The position numbers and the translations under genes were made by a program. Shown piece after piece: positions 52,612 to 63,409 of a stretch of 64,000 bases of DNA. Below the pieces are notes generated by a model. That model was not told the origin of the DNA. It worked only from the letters and a program-made list of their open reading frames with translations, and made no database searches. The stretch comes from Ficedula albicollis. Its lineage: Eukaryota; Chordata; Aves; Passeriformes; Muscicapidae. Each line of letters starts with the position of its first letter. The first letter of the stretch is position 1. Location: assembly GCF_000247815.1 (NCBI RefSeq), contig NC_021685.1, positions 16,187,976 through 16,251,975 on the forward strand, given 5' to 3'.

Positions 52612-53373
52612 GGGGTTTTGGCAGGGCATCCCTCATGAAAGGTTCCATTGTCTCAGGGCACAAAATCCCAAGGGCCTTTTTCAGGCACCGTTGTATCATC
52701 CACAGTGGGGCAGTGACCCTTATCTCTGTGGCACATATTATCTGCTAATGGGCCATCTTTAAAACCAGGTGGGGCAATCATCTTTATCTTTTCCACAACC
52801 CATCCTCCCTCCAGGAAGATATCATCTGCTTCTGGCCCATTAAGTCCCACTGTATGACTAATAAAAATTACATCATCCCACTGAGAGATGCTCCAGCCAG
52901 GGGGAGGACGCAAGCCTTTCCTACCTAGATAAAAACTGAGATTTTGGACAGCAAGATACCATCTTTCCACTGGATTCCAGAGAAAAGCCAGATCTTTCCA
53001 CATCATCCCTGGACCTTCAGAAGAAAACTGCACTCTTCTACAGGAGCACTGCTTCAACTGAACCACATCTGCCACTGCAGGAGGACTGTAACCACTATTT
53101 AATGGGACTGCTACCAACACCCTGACTGACTGGCAGGGTGTCAGGTTGTATTCTGACTCAGTCAGGGTTGGGATTGTTCTTTGTAATACTGTATTTCTAT
53201 TTTAATTTTCCTAGTAAAGAACTGTTATTCCTAATTCCCCTATCTTTGCCGGAGAGCCCCTTAATTTCAAAATTATAATAATAATTTGGAGGAAGGGGAT
53301 TTACATTCTCCATTTCAAAGAGAAGCTCCTGCCTTTATTGGCAGACACCTGTTCTTCAAACCAGGACAATGTA
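52612..53373 (-). mobile_element. ERV LTR-like element, minus orientation
   Basis: On the minus strand it starts TGTCCTGGTTTGAAGAACAG, the same start word as the LTR at 57758. It then has CAATAAAGGCAGGAGCTTC and long AT-rich stretches. It runs up to the class II LTR, whose insertion may have cut it. A 155-codon frame lies inside (53120-52653). An inverted partial copy follows at 53395-53735. I assign it to an avian ERV LTR family by its ends and by its second copy; the exact family is not certain. Confidence 0.7.
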
Positions 53374-53394
53374 CCACTGCATGGCCACAGGGCT

Positions 53395-53735
53395 TCCCGT
53401 AGACGGGTGCAGTTTTCCTCTGAAGGTCCAGGGATGATGTGGAAAAGGTCCAGTTTTCCTCTGGAATCCAGTGAAAAGACAGTATCTTGTTGTCGAAAAT
53501 CACAGTTTTTTATCTAGGTAGGAAAGACTTGACAACTCTCCCTGACTGGAGCATCTCCTAATGGGATGATGTAGTTTTATCAGTCATACAGTGGGACTTA
53601 ATGGGCCATCAGCAGATGATATCTTCCTGGAGGGAGGATGGGTTGTGGAAAAGATAAAGATGATTGCCCCACCTTGTCTTAAAGATGGCCCATTAGCAGA
53701 TGGTATGTGCCACAGATATAAGGAATCACTACCCC
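53395..53735 (+). repeat. Inverted partial copy of the adjacent LTR-like element
   Basis: From GTGCAGTTTTCCTCTGAAGG to about CACTACCCC, this matches, in reverse orientation, the element at about 52715-53060. Shared words include GGAATCCAGTG, TATCTAGGTAGGAAAG, GTGGGACTTAATGGGCCA and GGAAAAGATAAAGATGATTG. The arms diverge by roughly 10 percent by eye. Only about 20 bp separate it from the start of the other element. Confidence 0.88.
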
Positions 53736-53899
53736 ACCCGGCTTCAACAGATGGTGATAGAATACACATTTCTCGCCACATCAACCGAACACATTATCCA
53801 CCCCGTACTCTATTACCATCTGCATAATGAAACCTTACAAACAGTTCTCACTTAAAATTAGGTTTCCCTGTGATACACAATGGGCTTCCCCATCATTCT

Positions 53900-54720
53900 G
53901 CATTACCTATCAAGTGTAACCAGGTCCTTGAGCAAAGACAATCCCACAGATGGGTTTGTCCTTGCCCGAGGTGGCACTAATCCAAACAGTCTTCCCTAAA
54001 ATGCCTTTCATGTGTACTACAGGGACTTTATCTCCCTCCACTGTGTGCAAGGGTTCAGACTGGGCAGGACCAGCTCGATTGATGGACCCTTGGGTGTTGA
54101 CCATCCAGGTGGCCTTTGCTAAGTTTGTTTCCCAGTTCTTGAAGGTTCCCCCACCAAGTGCCTTCAGGGTAGTCTTGAGTAGGCTGTTGCACCGTTCAAC
54201 CCTCCCAGCAGCTGGTGCATGGTAAGGGATATGATATATCCATTCAATGCTGTGTTCTCTGGCCCAGGGGATGATAAGGCTGTTCTTGAAATGGATCCCG
54301 TTCTCTGACTCGATTCTCTAGGGTGTGCCATGCCTCCAAAGGACTTGCTTTTCTGTACCCAGGATGGTGTTCTGAGCAGTGGCATGAGGCACAGGGTAGG
54401 TCTTCAACCATCCAGTGGTGGCTTCCACCATGGTCAGCACGTAGTGCTTGCCTTGGTGGGGTTGAGGCAGTGTGATATAGTCAATCTGCCAGGTCTCTCT
54501 GTACTTGTACTTGGACCATCGCCCGCCATACCAGAGGGGCTTCACCCGCTTGGCCTGCTTGATGGCAGCACATGTCTCACAGTCATGGATAACCTGAGAA
54601 ATACTGTCCATAGTTAGATCCACCCTTCGGTCTCGTGCCCACTTATAGGTGGCGTCTCTGCCCTGATGACATGAGGCATGGAGCCAGGAACAATTCTCCC
54701 TTGTGTTGCCAATCTAAGTC
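53900..54720 (-). pseudogene. pol: ERVL integrase remnant
   Basis: The zinc-binding HHCC module is visible: H-X3-H (HASCHQGRDAT) at about 54690-54665 and C-X2-C (DCETCAAIKQ) near 54580. The first catalytic Asp sits in WQIDYITLPQ. A later segment (HSIEWIYHIPYHAPAAG) fits the region of the catalytic Glu. Frame changes separate these parts near 54318 and 54164. Confidence 0.8.
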
Positions 54721-54781
54721 TATCTTTGACACCTCTATCTGTGCAGCCTGATCTACCTGCTCATTGTGCCGGTGTTCTTCA

Positions 54782-55381
54782 TTAGCCCAACTCTTTGGCG
54801 AGACCAAAGTTTTCACCTTCTGGCCAGTTTGTAATTATCTCCAAAATCCCAGGGCGATTTGGGTTGCCAATACGGGCGCGCTGCGTGATGAGGGCAACCC
54901 ACTTGCTCCATGCGGTGTCGGTGGTGTGGTGGGTAGAGTGAACCTTTCCTTTGAACATCCACCCCAGCACTGGCAGTTGGGGTGCCAGGAGAAGATGTGC
55001 TTCCGTGCCAATCACCTCTGAGGCAGCCTGAACTCCTTCATAGTCAGCCAAGATTTCCTTCTCTCTGGGAATGTAATTGGCTTCAGACCCTCTGTAACTT
55101 CTGCTCCAGAATCCCAGGGGTCGGCCTCGGGTCTCACCAGGCACCTTCTGCCAAAGGCTCCAGAACAGACCATGGTTCCCAGATGCAGAGTAAAGCACAT
55201 TCTTTACCTCTGGTCCCATCCTGACTGGGCCAAGGGCTACTGCATGAGTGATCTCCTGTTTGATCTGGGCGAAGGCTTGCTGCTGCTCAGGGCCCCAGTG
55301 CAAATCATTCTTCTTGCGGGTGACCAGGTAGAGAGGGCAATAAAAAATGGTAGAGTTTATATCTGTATCCTTGTATTCCAA
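54782..55381 (-). pseudogene. pol: ERVL RT connection and RNase H remnant
   Basis: A 199-codon frame contains PLYLVTRKKNDLHWGPEQQQ, typical of the RT connection of ERVL, followed by an RNase H-like stretch (LGFWSRSYRGSEANYIPREK, then EILADYEGV). The fingers, palm and catalytic motif that should precede it are absent. Confidence 0.8.
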
Positions 55382-55389
55382 GAGTTGCT

Positions 55390-56155
55390 CTAGAATATTT
55401 CTCCAGACACTCCAGGAGGTGCACTGTGCACACAGAGCTCACACAGGAATTCTGTCCCATGCTCACTTCTGCAGCAACTGAAGGAATGAGGGGCTGCCTC
55501 TGCAGCTGTGGGTGCTGAGAAATGAGAACAAGGCTGATTGCTGCAGCTTAACTCGATTGCAGTGGTTAGCAGAGAAATAAAACCCCACTAATTATATGAT
55601 CAGACCATATCACAGGCAGAGAAATGCCTGTCCATTGCAGCCTTGCCAACCTCTGGTAGTCATTTCACATGTCCCACTCCGACTCCCATTTCACTATGCT
55701 GACTGCTAAAACCAATGCTCTTTTTGGTTACAATTCTCTCCGTACGTTTTCTGAGGGTACTCTACTTGATTACAGTCCCAAGGGATATTAAAAAATATCC
55801 ATATTATAAAAGGCAGCACCAGAAAAAAACTTCTTTATCAAGTCAGTTAATGAACTTGAAGGATATTGCTCTTGAAAAAAGTGTAATTTGAGTGAACAGC
55901 ATCAAAATAAACTCCGGTCAAACTGAGTTGCCAATTGCTCTTATAAAGACCCAAAGCTGCACTGCAGAAAAAGCTATTTTTATGAAGGTAATTAAAATTA
56001 ATTTGGCAAATGCCAGAACACCATTTGAAAGTGTGAACTGACTGTGTTCCCTTTATTAGTCTCTCTAACCTCACTAAGCATTTAGGTCCCTTTCCATATT
56101 GAAATTAGAATTCAAGTACAAGACATTCACTTTTAAGTGTTCAATTGCTTAATGC
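55390..56155. other. Unrelated AT-rich block replacing ERVL RT core
   Basis: About 765 bp between ERVL protease and RT connection with no retroviral similarity. It may be an insertion that accompanied a deletion, or another repeat that I do not recognise. Confidence 0.45.
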
Positions 56156-56159
56156 CCCC

Positions 56160-56420
56160 TGCCTCTACAGCAGCTATTCCAAAAGCCCACCTGAACCCCT
56201 TTGGGTCTTTGTAGTAGCCTTTCCTGAGGAAGTCTATGCCTAGAATGCACAGACCCTCTCAGCCAGTCACAATAGGATGTTTCTGCCACCCCTTCCCTGT
56301 CAGGCTAATCTCAGCCTCCAGCAAAGTCAATTCCTGCAATCTCCCCATGACCCCAGCAATGGAAACAGGTTCTTCCCCCACATGTCCTGATGGTATTATG
56401 GTACACTGTGAACCAGTATC
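56160..56420 (-). pseudogene. pro: ERVL aspartic protease remnant
   Basis: The minus strand reads ALVDTGSQCTIIPSG, the DTGS active-site motif of a retroviral aspartic protease, followed by a LGIDFLRKGYYKDPKGFRWA segment typical of the end of the domain. Frames are imperfect around it. Confidence 0.75.
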
Positions 56421-56422
56421 AA

Positions 56423-57757
56423 CTAACGCCTGATATTCCTGTGGCTCTGATGTGCCAGGCCAAAAGACCCGGTTTTCCTGTGCCTCTCCTTGGCTAGAGG
56501 CAGGGCCCCTCTAGCCCTGGTTATTATTTCCTTCCTGGGCATACATAGTGGAGATTCCTTCCAGGGTATCCGACAGATCATCCTCCCTTCTGTAATACCG
56601 GGTGCCTTGGTCATGGGAGGTTGAGGCTACCTTCAATTTAGTGTGGCTCCTCTTGTTAGTGTTTCCCTCCCTGAGCTTATGCACCCATGCTGCCAGGACA
56701 GAAATGGGTTTCCCAACCCATTTTGGCTCCTGTTGTTAGTGTTTCCCTCCCTGAGCTTATGCACCCATGCTGCCAGGACAGAAATGGGTTTCCCAACCCA
56801 TTTTTCCATGTCTTCCCCATGGTCACGCAGGAAGAACCACAGGTCAGCTCGTGGGGTGTACCCTCTCTCCCTAGCTGGGGGGCGTTGGGCTCTGGATTTG
56901 GGGCCTGTGACTCACACTGGTGCTGCACTGATCTTTCTTATCTCCTCCCTCATCTTCCTCACCTCCTCTTGGAGGTTCTTGACCATGACAGAGATATGAG
57001 TCTGCATTGGGCCATTCATCATACTGTCAAAATTTCTAAGCTTGTTAGCAACAGAGCCCACTGTTTCTCAGTTGTCATCAGCATTAATGATTACAACGAA
57101 TGTGGTATATTGAGATGGCCCCAGGGTTGCCAAATTCCACAGCATCTGCCCTGTGCACCTGACCTTGTCAGGGTCATTGTCATGCTGTCCATCCCTCCCA
57201 AAGAGTACCTCTAATACTGCCACTTCTCTCAGCTGCTGGATCCCTTCCTCAAGGCTCCTCCAGCGCATTCTACGGTGGTGCTCCTGCATTCTCTCTTTGT
57301 GGACAAACCTCTCTCTCACACTCATTAAAAGCCGGTCCCAGAGGGAAAGGAGGCCTTGTTCTCTTACGAATATCTGGTCCACACCTGAATCCTGGGCCAA
57401 GGATCCCAAATTCCTGGCCTCAGTTCCATCCAGTTGTACACCTGTTCCTGTAAGGTCCCAGACCCGGAGCAACCAAGTTTGGCCCCGCAGTGCAACGTCT
57501 TTTCTCAGATTACGGAGACTATCATATGAGAGGGACTTGGTGATGATTTAAACCTCTGGCTCCCTTGCTCGTTGTGAGGAGCCTCCTTGCTGATCCTCAT
57601 TATTTAGGTGCCTTGTTTTTATCTTGTACTTCTAGTTTCTAGTGACTGCCCCTGAGGTTCAGCTGGAACCTGGACAGATGTAATGTTCATGGGTTCCACT
57701 ACAGCATCATCAGATTCTCCCTCTTTATGGCAGGAGAAGGGTTTATCATCAGCTAGG
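56423..57757 (-). pseudogene. gag: ERVL gag, C-terminal two thirds
   Basis: The 134-codon frame at 57472-57068 (TEARNLGSLAQDSGVDQIF; LREVAVLEVLFGRDG) matches the conserved capsid-like part of avian ERVL gag. Downstream frames to 56423 are broken, and a 78-bp segment is duplicated in tandem at about 56652-56807. The N-terminal part is separated by an inserted LTR. Confidence 0.75.
56652..56807. repeat. 78-bp tandem duplication in ERVL gag
   Basis: The block containing GTTAGTGTTTCCCTCCCTGA and GGGTTTCCCAACCCATTTT occurs twice in tandem with essentially no difference. Confidence 0.9.
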
Positions 57758-58210
57758 TGTCCTGGTTTGGAGGACAGGTATCTGCCAATAAAGGCAGAAG
57801 CTTTCCTTTGAGATAGAGACCTTAATTCCACTCCCTCCAAGTATTATAATTGTTTGAATCAAGGACTCTGAGGCAGAGATAAGGGAATAACAGCTCTTTT
57901 ACTAATATATCTAACTGTACAAGCAGAAACAACAGCAGTTGTTAAAATTACCAACAAAACAGAACAGATAACTCAGCTCCAGTCCTTCCTTTAGCTGCAG
58001 GCACACGCTCTCCCTGCTCTTGGTCTCGGTGCAGCCGCAGGAAAAAAAGCCCGGCGGCTGCAGAGAAGAGGCGGGAGCGGAGGCGGGAGTGGCCACGCTG
58101 GTCTCGGGTGGGAACGGGCTGGAGAGGGCAGCTCCTCGCTCACCGTTCCGTGTCCAGGTGGTCAGCAGTGTCCGCAGAGGCAGCAGGCTGGAACGGGGAG
58201 ATGCAGGGCA

Positions 58211-58277
<67 letters not shown>

Positions 58278-58421
58278 TCCGCAGAGGCAGGAGGCTGGAA
58301 CGGGGAGATGCAGGGCAGCTGACCGCAGAGGCTCTGGCTCTCCTCCCTCCGGCCGCGTGGTCTGCAGACAGGGGTCCTCCTCGGAGCCGCTCCCACCTAC
58401 CCCCTTTGTCTAGAGCCATCA
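57758..58421 (-). mobile_element. LTR inserted into ERVL gag
   Basis: The + strand shows TGTCCTGGTTTGGAGGACAG at the left edge and GAGCCATCA at the right, so both ends fit TG...CA. TAGG flanks both sides (57754-57757 and 58422-58425), a possible 4-bp target-site duplication. The left half is AT-rich LTR-like DNA sharing its start with the element at 53373. The right half is GC-rich and contains a pure-G run. Orientation is uncertain; AATAAA occurs on + at 57785. Confidence 0.6.
58165..58318. repeat. 47-bp direct repeat flanking a 62-base G run
   Basis: The 47-bp unit GCAGTGTCCGCAGAGGCAG through GATGCAGGGCAG occurs at 58165-58211 and 58272-58318 with one difference. Between them is pure G (58211-58272). 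It is either one locus duplicated when an artefact read was bridged, or a real tandem repeat whose spacer was lost. Confidence 0.9.
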
Positions 58422-58780
58422 TAGGTCCTGGGTGTAACCCAGCCAGCTCCATTGGCATGATAATGGGAAAAATTCTTTAAATTCACACAGTAACAGAAAA
58501 AACACTCAACCCCCAACACTAGGGAAAGGTACTCCTTCAACATCCGGCCTATCTCCTTCACTAGAACCCCCATCCACTCCGGGTGGTTCCTTTCTGCGGT
58601 GGGCTGTGGGGCAGGGTCAGGCTCTGGGGCAGCATCCCTAGTCCTTGGGGCAGGGTCAGTCTCTGCAGCAGCATCCCTATTTCCTGGGGTAGGTATCAGG
58701 GTGGTTATCCAAGTCAATCTCCTTTTATCTCTGAATGTTAGATAGAACAGGTATAACAGGGTATCAGCAACAGCAGCCAC
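58397..58780 (-). pseudogene. gag: ERVL gag N-terminal remnant
   Basis: A 127-codon frame has a short hydrophobic start (DTLLYLFYLTFR), a region of repeated alanine/proline/aspartate (AAETDPAPRTRDAAPEPDPA) and an EIGRMLKEYL segment. This layout fits the N-terminus of avian ERVL gag. It is cut off by the LTR at 58421. Confidence 0.6.
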
Positions 58781-59744
58781 AGCATAATATCATTAGCATT
58801 TAGACCGGATCTGAACTCCTTGAAAACTGATGGGCTGGACTTAAAAAACTGGGTGATGGGTTGGGAGAAAATTTCTCCTGCTGCCACTTCCTCACAGTCT
58901 CTTTCATGCTATACATCTTAATTTGCATAATGCCCAGATGTGTTAGCACAGAAACCTGCAAGAAACTGGAAGGAATGAAAATCGCTCTAGAAACATTGGA
59001 TTACTTATTCAGTGTAATTTTGACTGGTGCTTCATATTTGACGAACAGCTAAGGGACAGAACACTCAAAATGCAGATAATTTCTGGAAATTTCAAAGACA
59101 GTGTATCATCTAACATGTTGCTTTTTCCTTACTTCATCTATTGTCCTTTAAGAAATACCAGCTGAGTGACCCTCTTGGCAAAATGTTTGAATTTAAATTC
59201 TCAATATATAGTCATATGTAAGACACACATGCATTAAATTAGGATGTCTGTTGGCAAAATGTGTGAATTTAAATTCTCAATATATAGTCATATGTAAGAC
59301 ACACATGCATTAAATTAGGATGTCTGTTGAAGAACCAATCATTCATACATAATAGAAATTACTTCAATTTCCATGCTACTCATTCAATTATTTACATCCC
59401 AAGCTAGGAGCTTGCTCATAAAGCTTTTCTGTCTTTATTTTCCACTCTGCGAGAAGTGAAATTCATGAGTTTAGGAGGTAGTGCAAGAATTACGATAACA
59501 AAACTTTCTTAAATTTCATTGCAGTAATTGAAAATGTCGAATCCTTAGATGAACAGAAGAAAATACATAGCTCTTGCAGTTCAGTTTAAGAGCTTGACAG
59601 ATGCATTGCAGGAACTAGGAACTCCCTGGGAAATTTCACTGAATAGTTTTAACTTACAGAGTTCATTTAGGCAGAAGTTTGGAAACACCATCAAAGAAAG
59701 AGGAATTTGGCAAAATTAGCCCATTCAGGAATGATTCAAAATCA
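58781..59744. repeat. AT-rich DNA with a 76-bp tandem duplication
   Basis: No gene is recognised. A 76-bp unit starting TTGGCAAAATGT is repeated in tandem at 59175-59250 and 59251-59326 with one difference. Confidence 0.85.
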
Positions 59745-60340
59745 AAATCAAGACACCTAGAGTGGCAGAGCACAATGTCCAGGTGGCTTTTGAATATCTC
59801 TGAGGTGGAAGACCCCACAATGCCTCTGGGGCAACTGTGCCAGTGCTCATTCACCTTCACAGTAAAAACAGGTTTCTGTGCTCCTGATGCTTGACAGAAT
59901 AAACTGTTTGTGCGTGCCTGTTGCCACTTGTCCTTTCACCACATACCACCGAAAACAGCCTGTCTCCACTTTCTTTGCACCTTGTCTTCGAAAGTTCACA
60001 TATTTTAGTGGATGATCTCCAGGTTTCCCAGTACCAGTTTGATTTTAGAAGGCATTTCTTTACAGCAAGAATGGTCAAATACAGTAACAAAATTCCTTGA
60101 GAGGTGAACAGTGCCCCAAGCCTCCTGCTCTGGATGTACATCCAGGATTACATCATCCCAGATGCCAAATCTGCCATTTGTACTTGTTGAATTTCATAGT
60201 GTCAGTAGTTGCCCAGTAGTCTAATTTCTGACAATTTTTCTGTAAGGCCTCTCTACCCTTGAGGAAAACGTTGTTTCTCTTAGTCAACAAACTTAGTTTC
60301 AGTTGATTCCCATGCCCGGGTTTGGTAAGAACATTGAAGA
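59745..60340 (-). mobile_element. Divergent CR1-like LINE fragment
   Basis: The + strand contains ATGTCCAGGTGGCTTTTGAA, TGGGGCAACTGTGCCAGTGC, TCATTCACCTTCACAGTAAA, CTTGTCCTTTCACCAC and GTTGAATTTCATAGTGTCAG. These match, in antisense order, successive segments of CR1 3' ORF2 and UTR. Divergence is clearly higher than in the other CR1 copies. Confidence 0.75.
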
Positions 60341-60489
60341 GAACAGGCCTGTAGTTGAACTGCGGGTAACGTCAGTACTGACTGGCCATGCGGAGATATT
60401 ACTTCATTCAGTCTGATTCTTTGAGCCTGACCTGTCAATCAGTTGTTCACTCATCCCATTGTGTACATTGGGCTGTGTGGTGCACATTT

Positions 60490-61270
60490 CATCCAGAAGG
60501 AGACTGTGAGAGACTTGGGGTCTCTCTAGTAGCCGCACATGCACAAGCGTCCGGGGGCTTGATTGTCGTGGATTCTGTTCTTATGTAGGAGAGCTCTCCT
60601 CTGCCATACGATGCTATGTGCACAGAAAGGAGGAAAACAAGAAGAGGAAAGAGAAAGAACAGAGAAGGAAGGAAGGATGGATGAGTTTGCTGGTATGTCT
60701 CAGATGGTATTGCTATACACAGAAAGGGAGAAGGGAGAGAAAGGGGGACATAAAAGTAATGAGAGAAGAGAAGAGAAGAGAAGAGAAGAGAAGAGAAGAG
60801 AAGAGAAGAGAAGAGAAGAGAAGAGAAGAGAAGAGAAGAGAAGAGAAGAGAAGAGAAGAGAAGAGAAGAGAAGAGAAGAGAAGAGAAGAGAAGAGAAGAG
60901 AAGAGAAGAGAAGAGAAGAGAAGAGAAGAGAAGAGAAGAGAAGAGAAGAGAAGAGAAGAGAAGAGAAGAGAAGAGAAGAGAAGAGAAGAGAAGAGAAGAG
61001 AAGAGAAGAGAAGAGAAGAGAAGAGAAGAGAAAAAATGCTGTAAAGGAATGAAACAAGGAATAAACTAAAGATGGAAGATGACAACGAGTAGGAAGAAAG
61101 GAACCGCAGAGGGGATGAGAAGTACCCACTGACCTTACCTCTAACCACTGGGCGGAGCTGGTTCCCAACAACCTCCGCCTCGATAAGAATACTCCGTCTG
61201 CCTCTGATGCTACGGAAGAAGTGGAGGATCCGACTTGTTTTCTCTACAATTCGGCGCCGGAAGCCACTTC
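60490..61270. repeat. Purine-rich repeat module, copy A
   Basis: Contains GGATGAGTTTGCTGGTATG, a CACAGAAAGGGAGAA stretch, the AGAAG microsatellite, GATGGAAGATGACAACGAG, and TTACCTCTAACCACTGGGCG. The same ordered words with changes recur at 63410-63990. The long open frames across the microsatellite (poly-REEK and poly-LLFSS types) are composition artefacts. Confidence 0.75.
60758..61031. repeat. AGAAG pentanucleotide microsatellite, about 55 copies
   Basis: A perfect GAGAA/AGAAG array of about 270 bp. Its perfection suggests recent expansion. It sits inside purine-rich module copy A and is absent from copy B. Confidence 0.97.
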
Positions 61271-61379
61271 CGAGTTACCAAGAGGACTAAGGGAGGGGAG
61301 CAAAATGAAACAAAGCACACAGAATAAAATGAAAGACAGTCAGGGTAGAAAGACACGCCTGGAAGAGATGCTCATCCTG

Positions 61380-61702
61380 GTTCGGATGCGCGGCCGCGAT
61401 TGCGAGCAGTGTAGGGCGGCGGAGCAGCGCACGGTGTCGCTGCAGGCTCAGGAACGGCGTGTGGGCGGCTCCGCCCCGGTGCGGCGGAGAGCCCGGCTGT
61501 GAGCGCGGGGGGGCGGCGCGGGCCGGGCAGCAGAGCCGCTGCTGAGCTGCGGGCGGCGGCGGGAGCCGTGCGGGGCCCGGGCCGGGGCCGGCAGGCACGG
61601 GCAGAGCGGCCGAGGCGAGAGCAGCGGCGGCAGGGGCGGGCGCTGGCGGGCGGGCAGGTGCGCTACTCGGTGCCGGAGGAAGCCAAGGCCGGCACGGTGG
61701 TG
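61380..61702 (+). pseudogene. GC-rich fragment with protocadherin-like segment
   Basis: At 61652-61702 the + frame reads GQVRYSVPEEAKAGTVV. This is the hallmark start of the first cadherin repeat of clustered protocadherins, just after the signal peptide. Upstream there is CpG-rich DNA but no hydrophobic signal peptide in frame. Downstream the protein stops matching right after TVV and the frame ends at 61756. So it is about 17 conserved codons of a gene whose first exon normally encodes some 800 residues. I infer a captured or truncated fragment, not a working gene. Confidence 0.7.
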
Positions 61703-63409
61703 ACTTTGCGTGGAGAAGTTTCTTTTCTGAGGAAATGGAGATGCTGTGTAGCATAAGCAGTCTCATTGGGGAAGAAAGGTCCAGCTGCTCACCTGGAGAT
61801 TCATTTCCCAAAGATTGGGATAGAGGATTCCACTGGAAAACCTTGTGAAGACACCTGTCCCTTGAGATTGCTTGCTTGGGATTCTCTCAGGTCCCTCTGA
61901 AGTCCTGTGTGTCCTTGGTATTGCCCATGCTCTTCCTGCCAGATGGGAGGACTTCTTCCATACACAGCTCGGAACACTTGCTTCTGAAGATAAGGTGTTG
62001 GTGAAACAGAAGCTTTTCTAAGTATCAGTCTTGCTTGCTCGGCCTTTTGTGAAGCTCCCCTTGTTTACATCTCTGCTCGTGTCTTGATAGGGAGTGGGAA
62101 AAGTTCTGTCCAGAATCAAGAAGTTGCCAGATCTGGCATTTTGATATGGTGGAATGGGATCTTGTAGTTTAATTCTCTCCTTTCACCAAAAACCATCTCT
62201 TTTATTTTTCCTTCTTTTGCTTTGGCAATGTGTTGGTAACAGTGGATGAAATGCAGACTGCTGAATTTTGGCAGCTGTCAGGAAGCAGAGTTTCCAGCTG
62301 TTGACCATCAGTATGAGGAATGGATTTTTCAGTCTTATAAGCTGCCGGTGACCTTGGGAGAATGTCCTTCGATATGCAGAGTCTCTCCAGGCTCACAGGA
62401 GATAAATGTGCATGAAGAAGCATTATGCTCTATTCAGAGATTTAGAGGCTTTTGCAGAATGTGGGCCATTAACCCCTATTCATCTTCTCCAGAATTCTCT
62501 GATAACATTAAAAGAAAATATGCTTCAGAACCAATTCCCTCCCTTGAAAGTAAATATTTTCTGAAGAAGGAGACAGGGATGTGTGAGGTAAGTTGCTGTT
62601 ACCTAAAGATGAGTCTGAAAGAGAGTTGTACCATTATATGTATGTCTTTGGTTATGGATTCCTCATTTTGGATTGGCCAAATGTTTCTGGATTTGGAACT
62701 GGACTCGATGATCCTTATGGGTTCAAGCCTTCCAGTTTGAGAAGTTCTGTGATTCCTTTACTGGATCAGCAGAGCACCACTGCCTCCTGTCATTTCTGTC
62801 TTCTTTGTCCAGACACAGTACGAGCAAGTGACAGAAGCAGGAGGGACCCTAAAACATTTCTCAGAGTGGATGTGTTGGGAGTCAGGGGTTTGTTCCCAGA
62901 GCAAACGACACAGATAAAATGACTTTGTTGCCTTGACCCCTTGGATCAGACTACACAGAGGCATTCCACGGGGATTAATGGCCCTGGGGCTGGACATTGT
63001 CGCTGTGTGTTTCTGACTGTGCTGGCCTGCCTGGAATATGAAGGCAGAAATTTCCATTCATCATGCAGGTGGTGAATGAGGTCTGAAGAATAGTTCTTCT
63101 TCGAGGTATATGAAGAGTGTTTGGAGCTGTGGTTGCACCATATTTCTTCGGCATTCAGGAAGGATTCTTCTGCTGAGCCATGAAGGGTTTGCATCCCTGA
63201 AGAAAAGGTTGCCCTGGGATGTTTGTGCTTAGTGAAGGCTGTTTGCACTAATGTCTAAGTTACTAGGGATTTGGCCTGTGTTTCAGAGGGCTGTGAATTC
63301 TCTCCCTGGAGAGGATGGGTCCTGAAGAGTGTGGTTTCCTTGCAGAAGGTGAGGTGAAAGAGCGCTCTGTCAGCCTGGCATGGGCTTGAAGTGAGCAGGA
63401 AGTTTGTTC
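61703..63409. other. Unassigned DNA with a CR1-like tail
   Basis: A 164-codon + frame (62246-62740) shows no domain that I recognise. Within 62698-62757 the words GGACTCGATGATCCTTATGG, TTCAAGCCTTCCAG and TTCTGTGATTCC resemble a sense CR1 3' end, so part of that frame is probably repeat-derived. Confidence 0.45.

Larger units (their letters stand above)
53900..58780 (-). mobile_element. Broken ERVL-type endogenous retrovirus
   Basis: Minus-strand order: gag N-terminal part (58780-58397), an inserted LTR (58421-57758), more gag (57757-56423), protease (about 56420-56160), an unrelated 0.75-kb stretch where RT should be, RT connection/RNase H (55381-54782), then integrase (about 54720-53900). 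No env is seen, as usual for ERVL. The frames resemble avian ERVL proteins. Stops, shifts, a missing RT core and the insertion make it dead. Confidence 0.82.

Noticed and set aside
60489..61171. Long REEK-rich and LLFSS-rich open frames
   Set aside because: Both come from the AGAAG array, which lacks stops in these frames.
62246..62740. 164-codon open frame
   Set aside because: No domain was recognised, and its end overlaps a CR1-like tail. Likely chance plus repeat.
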